Assembly (NCBI RefSeq): GCF_010365865.1
Contig: NZ_CP048020.1
Location: 682,001-746,000, forward strand
Direction of reading: 5' to 3'
DNA from: Treponema vincentii
GTDB taxonomy: Bacteria > Spirochaetota > Spirochaetia > Treponematales > Treponemataceae
Length of the DNA: 64,000 bases
Numbering within the stretch: position 1 is the first letter of the stretch; each line of letters opens with the position of its first letter. Shown one piece after another: positions 1 to 7,534 of the stretch. Position numbers and translations under genes: made by a program. The notes under the pieces were generated by a model. That model saw only the letters and a list, made by a program, of their open reading frames with translations, was not told the DNA's origin and did not search any database.

Positions 1-312
1 CGCGCTGCCGTCGCGATCGCGAAGATACGGAATACGCCGGTTATGGTCGGCAACACTCGCACCTTCGATGAATTCTTCGCCGAAGCTGTTACCGATATGG
101 GCTTAAAGGGTGAACAGTCCGAGCTTGCGTTGAATACGCAAACCGCTATCGGCAAGGAACTCCGTGATATGCGCGACTCGATTTCCGGTGTCAACATCGA
201 CGAAGAATTGGCGGATATTATTAAATTCCAGCACGGCTACAATGCGACTGCTCGTTTTGTCGCTACCGTCAACGAGATGCTCGATACCATTATCAACAGA
301 ATGGGTGTCTAA
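1..312 (+). CDS. flgK: Flagellar hook-associated protein FlgK, C-terminal part
   Basis: The reading frame is open from the first base of the window and ends at 312, so only about the last 103 residues are seen. FlgK (HAP1) forms the hook-filament junction together with FlgL. The visible end is typical: an amphipathic helix followed by the conserved FlgK terminus, where a Gln-His-Gly-Tyr-Asn-Ala stretch precedes a helix ending in RMGV; this corresponds to the FlgG/FlgK C-terminal domain. The next gene is flgL, the partner junction protein, which supports the call. A structured intergenic repeat (351-511) separates the two. The N-terminus and promoter lie outside the window. Confidence 0.9.
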   Translation, partial: RAAVAIAKIRNTPVMVGNTRTFDEFFAEAVTDMGLKGEQSELALNTQTAIGKELRDMRDSISGVNIDEELADIIKFQHGYNATARFVATVNEMLDTIINRMGV

Positions 313-350
313 GTGACGGTAAATGTATCAGGGAAAAGCTCATCAAAGCG

Positions 351-511
351 GCAGAATAATAGAGGCAGGGCAACCATTTGAGCCATCTTCAACTGCTGTA
401 CATCCGTGTACATCAGTTGAAGGCGAGTTTTGTGGGTGCACAAAACGTCGCTGCTGTATGGAACCACTGCCGTCCATGGCAGTTCCAATTGAACAGCCTC
501 TATTATTCTGC
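351..511. repeat. Intergenic palindromic element A (three hairpins inside a 16-bp inverted repeat)
   Basis: A perfect 16-bp inverted repeat, GCAGAATAATAGAGGC at 351-366 and its complement at 496-511, encloses three hairpins. A1 (387-422) has 16-bp arms with one mismatch and the loop TCCG. A2 (427-446) has perfect 8-bp arms and the loop GGTG. A3 (460-486) has a bulged stem and the loop GTCCAT. On the - strand A1 and A3 read CGGA and ATGGAC. The segments 368-384 and 489-514 recur almost unchanged in the element at 61340-61489. Short ORFs here are by-products of the repeat. The element sits between flgK and flgL and may affect transcript processing. Confidence 0.8.
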
Positions 512-555
512 GGGGATCATAGAAATTCCTGATACATTTGCCGAAAGGAGTAAGT

Positions 556-1800
556 ATGCAACGGATTAGTTCAAATATGCAGCATTCGGATAGCAGCTAT
601 TCGGTGCGGAGGCAGGAAAGTAGGCTGCACAAGGTAAACAGTCAACTCAGTACTCAGCGGCGTATTCAGCAGCTTCGTGATGATCCTGTTGCGGCTGGAC
701 ACTCGGTACGCTATAAATCGCTTCTGGCACGGCTTGACCGCTTTGAAAAAAATGCCAAGACGCTCAACGACCAATATAAGGTTGCGGAGGCGCCGATGCA
801 GAGTGCGCTCAATATTATGCAGCGGCTCCGCGAACTTTCCGTAGCGGGTGCAACCGGTACCTATACTGCTTCGGATCTTAAAAAGATGGCGCCGGAAGTA
901 GATGAGCTGTTATACGAGCTTGTTCAAACAGCGAACAGTTTTAGCGCGGACGGCACCCGTCTCTTTGCCGGTACGAAAAGTTTTACCGAACCTTTTGAGA
1001 TTGTGATGGGCGATATCGATGGCGCCGGTTCCGCCGTTATTACCAATGTACGGTACAACGGTTCCATCGACACTAAACAGGTGGAAAGCGATGAGCTTTC
1101 GTTTATGGAGGCAAATCAGGCAGGGAACCGTATCTTCTGGGCGGAACGGCAAACGCTCTTTTCTGCAACCGATGCACGGAACTTTATCGTACAGCAGGAC
1201 AGTGCCATCGAGGTAGACGGCGTTACTATCCCGCTCATCGCAGGCGATAACGTCTATGCAATTATGTCTAAGATCAACAGCTCAGGCGCAGCGGTTAAGG
1301 CTTCGCTCGACCCTGTTACCAACGGTATGAATATCGAAACCACCGATGCACGGCAGCTCTGGCTGCGCGATACCGGAGAGGGAAACGTACTTGCCTCGCT
1401 CGGCATTGTGAAACCTCAGCAGCGGCCGCCGTACAACCTTGCCGATTCGGTGCGCGTTTCCGGCGGTTCGCTTTTTGATGCGGTAATCGCGATGCGTAAT
1501 GCGATGTATGCAGGCGACCATGAATCGCTCGGCGGCAAAGTACTCGGCAGTGTGGACGGGGCTATCGACAACCTCGCAGCGCGGCTTGCGGAAAACGGTT
1601 CCCGCTATGAACGCGCGGAAGCGGCGCTCGCCCGTTTGAATATGCAGATACCGAACGTAACGGGAGCGGAATCCCGCGAAGCCGATTTGGATTTGACACA
1701 AGCGATTTCCGATCTTAAAATGTATGAGTATACTCATCAAGCATCGTTAAGCACGGTCGGCAATTTATATAAAAACACGCTGCTCAATTATTTAAGATAA
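556..1800 (+). CDS. flgL: Flagellar hook-filament junction protein FlgL (HAP3)
   Basis: This is a 414-residue flagellin-like junction protein that connects the hook to the periplasmic flagellar filament. The N-terminus (MQRISSNMQHSDSSY) and the following helix with a Leu-Arg-Asp-Asp-Pro motif resemble the flagellin N-terminal domain. The last 50 residues form the matching C-terminal helix (AISDLKMYEYTHQASL). The central part is variable, as is usual. The ATG at 556 is chosen because AAAGGAG lies about 8 bases upstream; an in-frame start at 538 lacks such a site. flgK lies upstream and fliW-csrA downstream, the arrangement seen in other treponemes. Confidence 0.93.
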   Translation: MQRISSNMQHSDSSYSVRRQESRLHKVNSQLSTQRRIQQLRDDPVAAGHSVRYKSLLARLDRFEKNAKTLNDQYKVAEAPMQSALNIMQRLRELSVAGATGTYTASDLKKMAPEVDELLYELVQTANSFSADGTRLFAGTKSFTEPFEIVMGDIDGAGSAVITNVRYNGSIDTKQVESDELSFMEANQAGNRIFWAERQTLFSATDARNFIVQQDSAIEVDGVTIPLIAGDNVYAIMSKINSSGAAVKASLDPVTNGMNIETTDARQLWLRDTGEGNVLASLGIVKPQQRPPYNLADSVRVSGGSLFDAVIAMRNAMYAGDHESLGGKVLGSVDGAIDNLAARLAENGSRYERAEAALARLNMQIPNVTGAESREADLDLTQAISDLKMYEYTHQASLSTVGNLYKNTLLNYLR

Positions 1801-1806
1801 CAAGGT

Positions 1807-1840
1807 AACCTGTTCCGAAACGGAAGTTTCCGAACAGGTT
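1807..1840. repeat. Hairpin repeat with GGAA loop between flgL and fliW
   Basis: Arms at 1807-1821 and 1826-1840 pair over 15 bp with a single C-C mismatch; the loop is GGAA. The left arm and loop recur almost exactly at 49912-49933, inside a terminator upstream of an ABC transporter gene, so this is a dispersed repeat. It has no T-run and is therefore not a classical terminator. Its place directly upstream of fliW-csrA suggests a processing or stability role for the flgL transcript, which is an inference. Confidence 0.7.
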
Positions 1841-1870
1841 TAACGGTGACAAAAGAAAGGGAGTTTTAGT

Positions 1871-2317
1871 ATGGAAATAAAAACGAAGGCGTTGGGTACG
1901 GTTCAGATTGAAGAAGATCAGATCATCACCCTGTCTGAAGGTTTTTACGGATTTAAAAAATATCATCGCTTTGCCTTGCTCGATGCAAAGCAAAAGCCGT
2001 TTATATGGATTCAGTCGCTTGACGATGCAGAGCTTGCGTTTATCGCCATCGATCCTTTTATCTTCCGGCCTGACTATGAACTGGATATCGATGACAGTTT
2101 GCTTGAGCCGCTCGGTATTGAGTCTCCGTCAGATGTCCTGGTGTTCGCATTGGTTACCGTTCCGTCAGACGGCTCGGCAATTACGGCAAATTTGCAAGGG
2201 CCGCTCATTATCAATAAAAAGAATAAAAAGGCAATGCAGCTGGTCATCGGCGGGGAAAAATGGAAGACTAAGCATGATATCGTCGCTGAAATGAAACGCG
2301 GAGGTTCGTCATGTTAA
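1871..2317 (+). CDS. fliW: Flagellar assembly factor FliW
   Basis: FliW is a small cytoplasmic protein that binds flagellin and the regulator CsrA; sequestering CsrA couples flagellin translation to secretion. The 148-residue product has normal FliW length and features: a short N-terminal strand with TKALGTVQI, the segment [13 protein letters not shown], and a conserved LQGPLIIN motif near residue 118. AAAGGGAG precedes the ATG. The 3' end overlaps the csrA start by 7 bases (ATGTTAA), so the two are probably translationally coupled, the arrangement typical of FliW-CsrA partners. Confidence 0.95.
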   Translation: MEIKTKALGTVQIEEDQIITLSEGFYGFKKYHRFALLDAKQKPFIWIQSLDDAELAFIAIDPFIFRPDYELDIDDSLLEPLGIESPSDVLVFALVTVPSDGSAITANLQGPLIINKKNKKAMQLVIGGEKWKTKHDIVAEMKRGGSSC

Positions 2318-2532
2318 TCCTTTCCCGAAAGACAAACCAAAAAATCCGCGTCGGCGATTCAATTGAAATTACCGTTATTGAAGTTCGGGGCGATCAGGTT
2401 AAAATCGGCGTTGAAGCCCCCCGCTCCGTCAAGGTATTCCGCGAAGAAATTTACGACGAAATTCAGCGCGAAAATAAAGCGGCACTCGCGACCGGCAATA
2501 TCGATTCGCTCGCTCAACTGGGGTTGAAGTAA
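2311..2532 (+). CDS. csrA: Carbon storage/translation regulator CsrA
   Basis: CsrA is a homodimeric RNA-binding protein that recognises GGA in hairpin loops, usually over ribosome-binding sites, and represses or stabilises mRNAs; in flagellated bacteria it controls flagellin. The 73-residue protein starts [12 protein letters not shown] and carries the conserved GVEAP turn (33-37) and VKVFREEI. Leu4 and Arg44, which contact RNA in characterised CsrA proteins, are both present. The C-terminal tail is about 10 residues longer than in E. coli CsrA. It overlaps fliW. Several hairpins elsewhere in this window have CsrA-like loops and are candidate partners. Confidence 0.97.
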   Translation: MLILSRKTNQKIRVGDSIEITVIEVRGDQVKIGVEAPRSVKVFREEIYDEIQRENKAALATGNIDSLAQLGLK

Positions 2533-2767
2533 AAAGAAAAATCTTAATCCGTATAAGAAGCGGAGAAAGTCAATTCACAATTAAGAATGCATAATTATGA
2601 ATTATTACCGGCTATTTTTGCATTCGTGCTGTATAAGAGATGTATACTAACGGAGGCAGAAGATGATAAGAGAATCCCCTGAGTGGAACAATCTTCTCTG
2701 CGTACGAATAAAAACCTTTTTAAGATTACTTCATATTTTTCCCTGTTTGCCGATATTGAGTAAAGAT

Positions 2768-2799
2768 GAGCCTCTAAAAACTGTAGTTTGTAGAGGCTC
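2768..2799. promoter_or_regulatory. Leader hairpin upstream of flgF-like gene
   Basis: Arms 2768-2782 and 2785-2799 pair over 15 bp with one mismatch (GAGCCTCTAAAAACT), ending about 15 bases before the start codon at 2815. It shares the CTCTAAAAACT core with hairpins at 15813-15852 and 21684-21715. The rest of the 282-base csrA-flgF gap holds an AT-rich repeat-like stretch near 2570-2608 (similar text at 17220-17260 and 54210-54230) and a GCCGATAT at about 2749 that resembles a sigma-28 -10 element, but no matching -35 was found. Confidence 0.5.
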
Positions 2800-2814
2800 G
2801 CCAGAGAGGTTCTT

Positions 2815-3630
2815 ATGATTAGAGGTTGGTACACTGCGGCAAGCGGTATGAACGCTCAGCAAAAACAGTTGGACGTTATCGCTCAGAATTTAGCAAATGC
2901 CGATACGACAAGCTATAAACGGGACGTTGCGACTCATAAAAATTTTCCCGAATTGCTGATACGGCGCTTAAATGATGACGGCGTTGTTAAAAATCCCTTT
3001 GGTTCGTCAGACATTGCGCCCATTATCGGAAAACTCGGCCTTGGGGTGGAGCTGAATGAAATCTTTACCGAGTTTGAGCAGGGTTCCTTAAAGCAGACCA
3101 ATGCGGCCTCCGATCTCGCGCTTGAAGGCAAAGGCTTTTTCTGCGTGGAAACCCCTTACGGTGAACGGTATACCCGCAACGGGAACTTTACCGTCGGCGT
3201 TGAAGGCTATTTGATGACAAAAGAAGGCTATCCCGTCCTTGGGGAAAACGGACGTATTTTTTTACAGGACAAGGAATATAAGGTAAACCAAAACGGAGAG
3301 GTCTATGCGCGGCCGATGACCGAACCTGATTCGGATGCAACGCTGACCGACCGGCTCAAAATCGTTACCTTTGAAAATGACCGGTATCTGAAAAAGCGCG
3401 GTTCCAGTTTTTATCTTGACACACCCGTGTCGGGGACTGCTATCGCTGCGGAGGGCGGCGACCGTCCCGTTGTAGTACAGGGCTTTGTCGAAGCTTCAAA
3501 TATTAAGGTAGTCAACGAGATGGTACGCATGATCGAAGTAAACCGTGCGTATGAGGCAAATCAAAAGACAATTCAATCCGAAGATACAATGATGAGTAAA
3601 CTTTGGAACGAGGTTGCGAAAGTAAAATAG
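2815..3630 (+). CDS. flgF: Flagellar basal-body rod protein, FlgF type
   Basis: This 271-residue rod protein of the FlgF/FlgG family would form the proximal part of the periplasmic flagellar rod. The N-terminus carries the family signature in which TAASGMNAQQ is followed by LDVIAQNLANADTTSYK. The C-terminus has the matching flagellar bbr domain, with a Val-Asn-Glu-Met-Val-Arg-Met-Ile-Glu motif and RAYEANQK. The central part holds EQGSLKQTNAASDLALEGKG. flgG lies 14 bases downstream and is clearly co-transcribed. FlgF is preferred over FlgG because this is the first and more divergent of the tandem pair; in T. pallidum such pairs have been labelled flgG-1/flgG-2. Confidence 0.85.
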   Translation: MIRGWYTAASGMNAQQKQLDVIAQNLANADTTSYKRDVATHKNFPELLIRRLNDDGVVKNPFGSSDIAPIIGKLGLGVELNEIFTEFEQGSLKQTNAASDLALEGKGFFCVETPYGERYTRNGNFTVGVEGYLMTKEGYPVLGENGRIFLQDKEYKVNQNGEVYARPMTEPDSDATLTDRLKIVTFENDRYLKKRGSSFYLDTPVSGTAIAAEGGDRPVVVQGFVEASNIKVVNEMVRMIEVNRAYEANQKTIQSEDTMMSKLWNEVAKVK

Positions 3631-3644
3631 CGTAGGAGAATAAG

Positions 3645-4439
3645 ATGGTAAGAAGTTTATGGACAGCCGCAACCGGCATGAACAGCCAGCAAGCAAATAT
3701 CGATACGGTTGCAAACAACCTTGCAAACGTGAATACCAGCGGTTTTAAAAAGCAGCGGGCGGAGTTTGAAGACCTGCTGTATCAGACTATTCGGGCGGCG
3801 GGAACCCCTGCAACCGAAGATACGATTACACCTGTCGGCGTTGAGATGGGGCACGGTGCAAAGCTCGCCGCAACGCAGCGGAATTTTGAACAAGGGTCGC
3901 TGCAGAACACAGGTGTTTCTACCGATGTGGCTATTGCAGGAGAGGGCTTTTTCCGTGTGCTGCAATATGACGGTACCTATGCCTATACGCGGGACGGTTC
4001 CTTTAAAATCGATGCCGACCGGCAGTTGGTAACCTCAAACGGACTCCGCTGTTTGCCGGAAATTATTTTCCCGGAAAACTATCTTCCGCACACAATCGCA
4101 ATCAGCCAAGACGGCCGGGTGTCGGTGCGGGTAGGGGAGCAGGATGATCCGGTAGAAGTAGGTCAGATTGAGCTGTACCGCTTCCAGAATCCGGTCGGGC
4201 TTTCCGCTCAAGGAAGCAATTTGTTCCGGCAAACTCCGGCATCGGGTCAGGCTATCGCAGGGCGCCCCGGCTTTAACGGCTTCGGCAAAACCGAGCATAA
4301 ATTTTTGGAAATGTCGAACGTCTCTACCGTCAGCGAAATGGTCAACATGATTGTCGCACAGCGTGCCTATGAATTTAACTCAAAAGCCATCCAAACCAGC
4401 GACAATATGCTCGGTACCGCAGTCGGCTTAAAGCGGTAG
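3645..4439 (+). CDS. flgG: Flagellar distal rod protein FlgG
   Basis: This 264-residue distal rod protein starts MVRSLWTAATGMNSQQANID. Both the N-terminal flagellar rod motif (VANNLANVNTSGFKKQRAEF) and the C-terminal one (MIVAQRAYEFNSKAIQTSD) are almost canonical. GGAG precedes the ATG by about 8 bases. It follows the flgF-like gene by 14 bases and ends at a strong hairpin with a T-rich tail (4449-4485), so the flgF-flgG transcript probably stops or is trimmed there before the rod-binding gene. Confidence 0.94.
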   Translation: MVRSLWTAATGMNSQQANIDTVANNLANVNTSGFKKQRAEFEDLLYQTIRAAGTPATEDTITPVGVEMGHGAKLAATQRNFEQGSLQNTGVSTDVAIAGEGFFRVLQYDGTYAYTRDGSFKIDADRQLVTSNGLRCLPEIIFPENYLPHTIAISQDGRVSVRVGEQDDPVEVGQIELYRFQNPVGLSAQGSNLFRQTPASGQAIAGRPGFNGFGKTEHKFLEMSNVSTVSEMVNMIVAQRAYEFNSKAIQTSDNMLGTAVGLKR

Positions 4440-4448
4440 TATTCCTTT

Positions 4449-4485
4449 TGTACGAAATTTTTCTGAAATTTCGTACATTTTGTTG
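4449..4485 (+). terminator. Intrinsic terminator after flgG
   Basis: Perfect 12-bp arms, TGTACGAAATTT at 4449-4460 and its complement at 4466-4477, enclose a 5-base loop and are followed by TTTTGTTG. It lies 10 bases after the flgG stop codon. Confidence 0.8.
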
Positions 4486-4493
4486 TAGAAAAC

Positions 4494-4545
4494 GGGCAAC
4501 CATTATTCTGCGGGCTGTTAAAAAAACAGTCTGGCGCGGTTGCCC
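4494..4545. repeat. Small intergenic palindromic element B
   Basis: GGGCAACC at 4494-4501 pairs with GGTTGCCC at 4538-4545. Inside lies a second hairpin (CTGTT 4515-4519 with AACAG 4525-4529). It contains CATTATTCTGCGGG and GGGCAACCATT, words also found at the ends of elements at 351-511 and 61340-61489, so it looks like a shortened relative. It ends about 8 bases before the ribosome-binding site of the next gene and could modulate its translation. Confidence 0.6.
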
Positions 4546-4565
4546 TAATTGAAAGGAGCACAACA

Positions 4566-5090
4566 ATGATTAGCGCAGTGCAGCACAACAGCCATACCGC
4601 ACCGCAGCATCCGGCGAACAAACATGCTGCAAAAAACACGCAGAGCTTTTCTCAGTTGCTCGATTCTTTAAAGACCGAATCCGCTCGTTTTTCTACAGCG
4701 AAGGAATCCGCTCATTCAAATCTCTCGACGCGGCTGCCGGGTGAGTATTTAAGCTCATTTGAAATCGTTAATCCTACTGATGCAGATCGTGCGGCTCAAC
4801 CTAAGGGTATGGGCGCCGTTTCTGCGGCACAGCACTCCGGTACAAAGGCTACTATCGATAAAACCTCTGAACTGTATCAGCAAGCCCTTGAGCTTGAATC
4901 CTACTTTGTCAAAATCATGCTCGATTCCATGCGGAGTACGCTCGGCAAAAATAGCCTCACCGGAAAAGACAGCTTTGCCGGTAAAATGTACGACGATATG
5001 ATGTACGAAGAGCTTTCCCGCACGATGACCAAAAATGCAGGGCTCGGTCTTGCCGATCAAATATATTTACAGCTGAACGGGCAAGCGTAA
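4566..5090 (+). CDS. flgJ: Rod-binding protein, FlgJ N-terminal type
   Basis: The 174-residue product has a variable, polar N-terminal half and a C-terminal rod-binding domain (about residues 98-172). The domain begins LYQQALELESYFVKIMLDSM and ends AGLGLADQIYLQL, as in FlgJ N-terminal domains and the stand-alone rod-binding proteins of spirochaetes. There is no muramidase domain. It would cap or scaffold rod assembly in the periplasm. GAAAGGAG precedes the ATG. It follows flgF-flgG and is closed by a terminator at 5132-5169. Confidence 0.85.
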   Translation: MISAVQHNSHTAPQHPANKHAAKNTQSFSQLLDSLKTESARFSTAKESAHSNLSTRLPGEYLSSFEIVNPTDADRAAQPKGMGAVSAAQHSGTKATIDKTSELYQQALELESYFVKIMLDSMRSTLGKNSLTGKDSFAGKMYDDMMYEELSRTMTKNAGLGLADQIYLQLNGQA

Positions 5091-5131
5091 GGAAATCTCT
5101 GTCCCAGCAATTCTTGTTAAAGTCTTGAAAC

Positions 5132-5169
5132 GCCGGTTAATTCAGAAACGAATTAATCGGCATTTTTTT
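5132..5169 (+). terminator. Intrinsic terminator of the flagellar block
   Basis: Arms at 5132-5143 and 5050+100 to 5161 (that is, 5150-5161) pair over 12 bp with one G-T wobble around the loop AGAAAC, followed by a run of seven T. It separates the flagellar genes from the promoter at 5174. Confidence 0.9.
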
Positions 5170-5173
5170 ATTC

Positions 5174-5205
5174 TTGACATTGATAAAAAGTTAGCGTAGG
5201 ATAAC
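5174..5205 (+). promoter_or_regulatory. Promoter with operator-like palindrome, copy 1
   Basis: TTGACA at 5174-5179, a 17-base spacer and TAGGAT at 5197-5202 form a good housekeeping promoter for the methyltransferase gene. GTTAGCGTAGGATAAC (5190-5205) overlaps the -10 as an imperfect inverted repeat. Positions 5174-5205 match 9402-9433 base for base except for a few positions, including the TTGACATTGA start and the A-run before GTTAGC. A repressor of the DtxR/TroR or Fur type is a plausible reader because the downstream genes look metal-related; this is inference. Confidence 0.65.
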
Positions 5206-5271
5206 TGTTATTTTTAGATACACGAATGCCTATCTATAGGACATCTCTCAAAACTATAAAAGGATATGATG

Positions 5272-6129
5272 ATGAATGAACAAAAGCATACTCCGCCTCT
5301 GCAATTAGGTGCTATACAAGAGACGATGCTGATACCGGTTACGATAAAAGCAACTGAGACTCAGCGGAAAAATGCGAGGATTAAAGATTATACCGCTGTA
5401 AAAATTCTTGAGACCTTGCAGTGCGATACTTCAAAATACGACAAATTTATGAGCCATGAGGGAGTTATTGCACGCACGATTATGTTTGACCGGGAAGCTG
5501 CCTCTTTTATTGCAGCGCATCCTGATTGTACTGTACTTAATCTTGCGTGCGGACTTGATGACCGATTCTCCCGTGTCGATAACGGAACTATCCGCTGGTT
5601 CGATCTTGACCTTGCCGACAGCATGGCGGTACGGCGGCAGTTCTTCTCCGATACCGATCGGAGAAAGATGCTCACCGGATCCGTACTTGATACTGCATGG
5701 GTTACCGCGGTAAAGAGTTCCGGTAACTACAAGGAACCCTCTTATGTATTGATCATAATAGAAGGGCTTCTCATGTATCTGACGGAAGCCGAGGTTAAAG
5801 AGACCTTTGACATTATTGCAGACTTTTTTCCAGAAGCACAGATTATCACTGAGCTGATGTGTAGAGCCACAGCAGGATTCTCGAAGCACCACGATACCGT
5901 TAAACATACCGGTGCGGTATTCCGATGGGGAATCGATAACGGTACTGAGCTTGAAGAGCTGTGCCCAAAGCTGAAGCTGCTTAAAGAAGAAAGCTTTAAT
6001 CTGGAAATGAGCAAATACACATTCCGCGGCTGGCTATTCGGTAATCTGCCTAAGTTCAAGCGGCTGAATAATAGGCTTGCGGTATTTGGAGTGAAGGCTT
6101 ACTCTCCTACCCCCACCGTTTCGGTATAG
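5272..6129 (+). CDS. SAM-dependent methyltransferase, leucine carboxyl methyltransferase-like
   Basis: This protein of about 285 residues belongs to the LCM/tetracenomycin-type O-methyltransferase superfamily. Evidence is the SAM-binding sequence VLNLACGLDDRFSR (motif I, near residue 84), the acidic strand end WFDLDLAD (motif II) and the IIEGLLMYLTE motif that is diagnostic of this family. The substrate is unknown. Three in-frame ATGs stand at 5266, 5269 and 5272; the last gives the best spacing to AAAAGGA. The gene has its own promoter, sharing an operator-like sequence with the Crp/Fnr gene at 9471, which ties it to the transporter cluster. Methylation of a small metal-binding molecule is a guess from context. 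Confidence 0.75.
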   Translation: MNEQKHTPPLQLGAIQETMLIPVTIKATETQRKNARIKDYTAVKILETLQCDTSKYDKFMSHEGVIARTIMFDREAASFIAAHPDCTVLNLACGLDDRFSRVDNGTIRWFDLDLADSMAVRRQFFSDTDRRKMLTGSVLDTAWVTAVKSSGNYKEPSYVLIIIEGLLMYLTEAEVKETFDIIADFFPEAQIITELMCRATAGFSKHHDTVKHTGAVFRWGIDNGTELEELCPKLKLLKEESFNLEMSKYTFRGWLFGNLPKFKRLNNRLAVFGVKAYSPTPTVSV

Positions 6130-6137
6130 ACTTCAAT

Positions 6138-6164
6138 ATCCCCCGACACGGAATGCAGGGGGAT
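6138..6164. terminator. Terminator-like hairpin between convergent genes
   Basis: ATCCCCC at 6138-6144 pairs with GGGGGAT at 6158-6164 around a 13-base loop containing CACGGAATG. It lies between the stop codons of the methyltransferase and the binding-protein gene, so it can serve both strands. There is no clear T-run. Confidence 0.55.
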
Positions 6165-6185
6165 TAAACGATCCGTACTACTGAA

Positions 6186-7325
6186 TTAAAAATACTGCCG
6201 TTTTGCCTCTGCACGGGGATGCAAAATCCATTCTACATCAGCATCGGTAAGCGTCATATTATAGAATCGTTTATAATATTCTTTTATTTTTTGATTCATA
6301 TCGATATCGCCGAAAAGGTCGGGACGGGCTGTTTTTGCAAACCACCACATAGCAAGCGGAGTATCGGTTGTAGGCGGCCACCAACGGTGCATTCCAAAGG
6401 GAAACTTAAATACCTGCCGGTTTTTGACCGCATTTATGCCGCTCCAATCATGTCCGGGAGCTGCAGTGTTGTTGTATAAATTATCCGGTGTCTTATCGGA
6501 AAAGGTTAAGATAAAGACCTGATCCGGTTGCCATTCATATATTTGTTCCATATTGATAGCTCCCTGAGTTGCCTTCCCTCCAAGGTTTATTCCGCCCAGC
6601 AAGTTCGCCCAGTATTGCCCGAATGATTTTTTTCCGGCAGAGGCGATGGTTGTGTCCGAATACTTACTGATAAACAAAATCTTATTCGGAGAGGGGAGCG
6701 GATGTTTTTCAATTCGAGCTTTAATTTCCTTTTCAACTTGTTCGCCGTAGGCAATAATCTGTTGAGCAGGGCTTTCCATTTGCAGCGTTTGAGCCATCGT
6801 ATCCATCCACGACTTGAGGGTTACAAGCGGGCTTGCATCCCATCCGGTACTCGGATGTGCTAAGGCTACAGCAGCAATCCCGGCTTGCCGGAGCGGTGCG
6901 GCAACCGATGCATCCATATAAAAGACAACATCCGGCTTGAGCTTAATCAGCTCTTCCAAGTTGAGCTTTCCGCCGGTATAAAACGCAGAGGAAATATTTT
7001 GGAAGTCCGGGGCATATTTTGAAAATATGCTGTACTTTGCTCCGTTGACGGAATCGGGAGAGACCCCGACAATATTGTCGGTCTTACCTTGCTGAAACAC
7101 GGTTAGAACCGTCGGTGCCGGCAGCAGACCTAATACAACGATTCGTTCGATCTTATTGGGAACCTCTACCGAATTTCCCTTAAAGTCCACAACCGTATGA
7201 GTTCCTTCTGCAGCACTCATCGCCGCGGTTCCGGCTGTCTTTGCCGGTTCATCTTTTTTACCGGCGCCGTAGACACCGCCCAACACAATAGAAAAAAACA
7301 ATACCGTTATTAGTAGTTTTTTCAT
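6186..7325 (-). CDS. Periplasmic substrate-binding protein of a Fec/Btu-type ABC transporter
   Basis: This 379-residue helical-backbone (class III) binding protein belongs to the siderophore, haem and cobalamin family. It has an N-terminal signal (MKKLLITVLFFSIVLGGVYG) with likely cleavage before AGKKDE. The core carries the periplasmic-binding fold: VEVPNKIERIVVLGLL, then the paired ELIKLKPDVVFYMD segment, and a C-terminal domain with the W/H-rich FGMHRWWPPTTDTP. The ligand cannot be read from sequence. It is the last gene of the permease-ATPase-binding protein unit on the - strand, with hairpin element C between it and the ATPase gene, so its expression may differ from that of the membrane parts. 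AAGGAG precedes the ATG. Confidence 0.85.
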   Translation of the reverse strand: MKKLLITVLFFSIVLGGVYGAGKKDEPAKTAGTAAMSAAEGTHTVVDFKGNSVEVPNKIERIVVLGLLPAPTVLTVFQQGKTDNIVGVSPDSVNGAKYSIFSKYAPDFQNISSAFYTGGKLNLEELIKLKPDVVFYMDASVAAPLRQAGIAAVALAHPSTGWDASPLVTLKSWMDTMAQTLQMESPAQQIIAYGEQVEKEIKARIEKHPLPSPNKILFISKYSDTTIASAGKKSFGQYWANLLGGINLGGKATQGAINMEQIYEWQPDQVFILTFSDKTPDNLYNNTAAPGHDWSGINAVKNRQVFKFPFGMHRWWPPTTDTPLAMWWFAKTARPDLFGDIDMNQKIKEYYKRFYNMTLTDADVEWILHPRAEAKRQYF

Positions 7326-7368
7326 ACCTTACACTCCTTCTGGTAAGTTAATTTTTTATTCGTGCGGA

Positions 7369-7521
7369 GGCTTTAATACCCGCCGTCCATTTACCGCTAC
7401 GGATGGCGGTTGTTCCACGCAGTAGCAATGGTGTGACAGGGTCACACCATTGCAGTCAAAACTATACACGGATGTATAGTTTTGACGAACGCTCTGCGTC
7501 GCAACAAAGGGTATTAAAGCC
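7369..7521. repeat. Intergenic palindromic element C (hairpin array inside an operon)
   Basis: A perfect 13-bp inverted repeat, GGCTTTAATACCC at 7369-7381 and its complement at 7509-7521, encloses several hairpins. C1 is a looser one (CCGCC near 7382 with GGCGG near 7405). C2 has perfect 13-bp arms (7425-7437, 7441-7453) and the loop AGG. C3 has perfect 14-bp arms (7455-7468, 7473-7486) and the loop CGGA, giving ACACGGATGT on the + strand. The operon is read on the - strand, where the C3 loop is UCCG. The element separates the ATPase and binding-protein genes. Confidence 0.8.
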
Positions 7522-7534
7522 GACTGCAACCACC

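Noticed and set aside
323-569. Two overlapping small ORFs between flgK and flgL
   Set aside because: They lie in the palindromic element A, have no ribosome-binding site and read through the hairpin arms; the composition comes from the repeat.
5190-5205. Integron attC-type core site (GTTAGC near an inverted TAAC)
   Set aside because: There is no attC-sized palindrome, gene cassette or integrase nearby; the sequence sits on a promoter -10 and is better explained as an operator.
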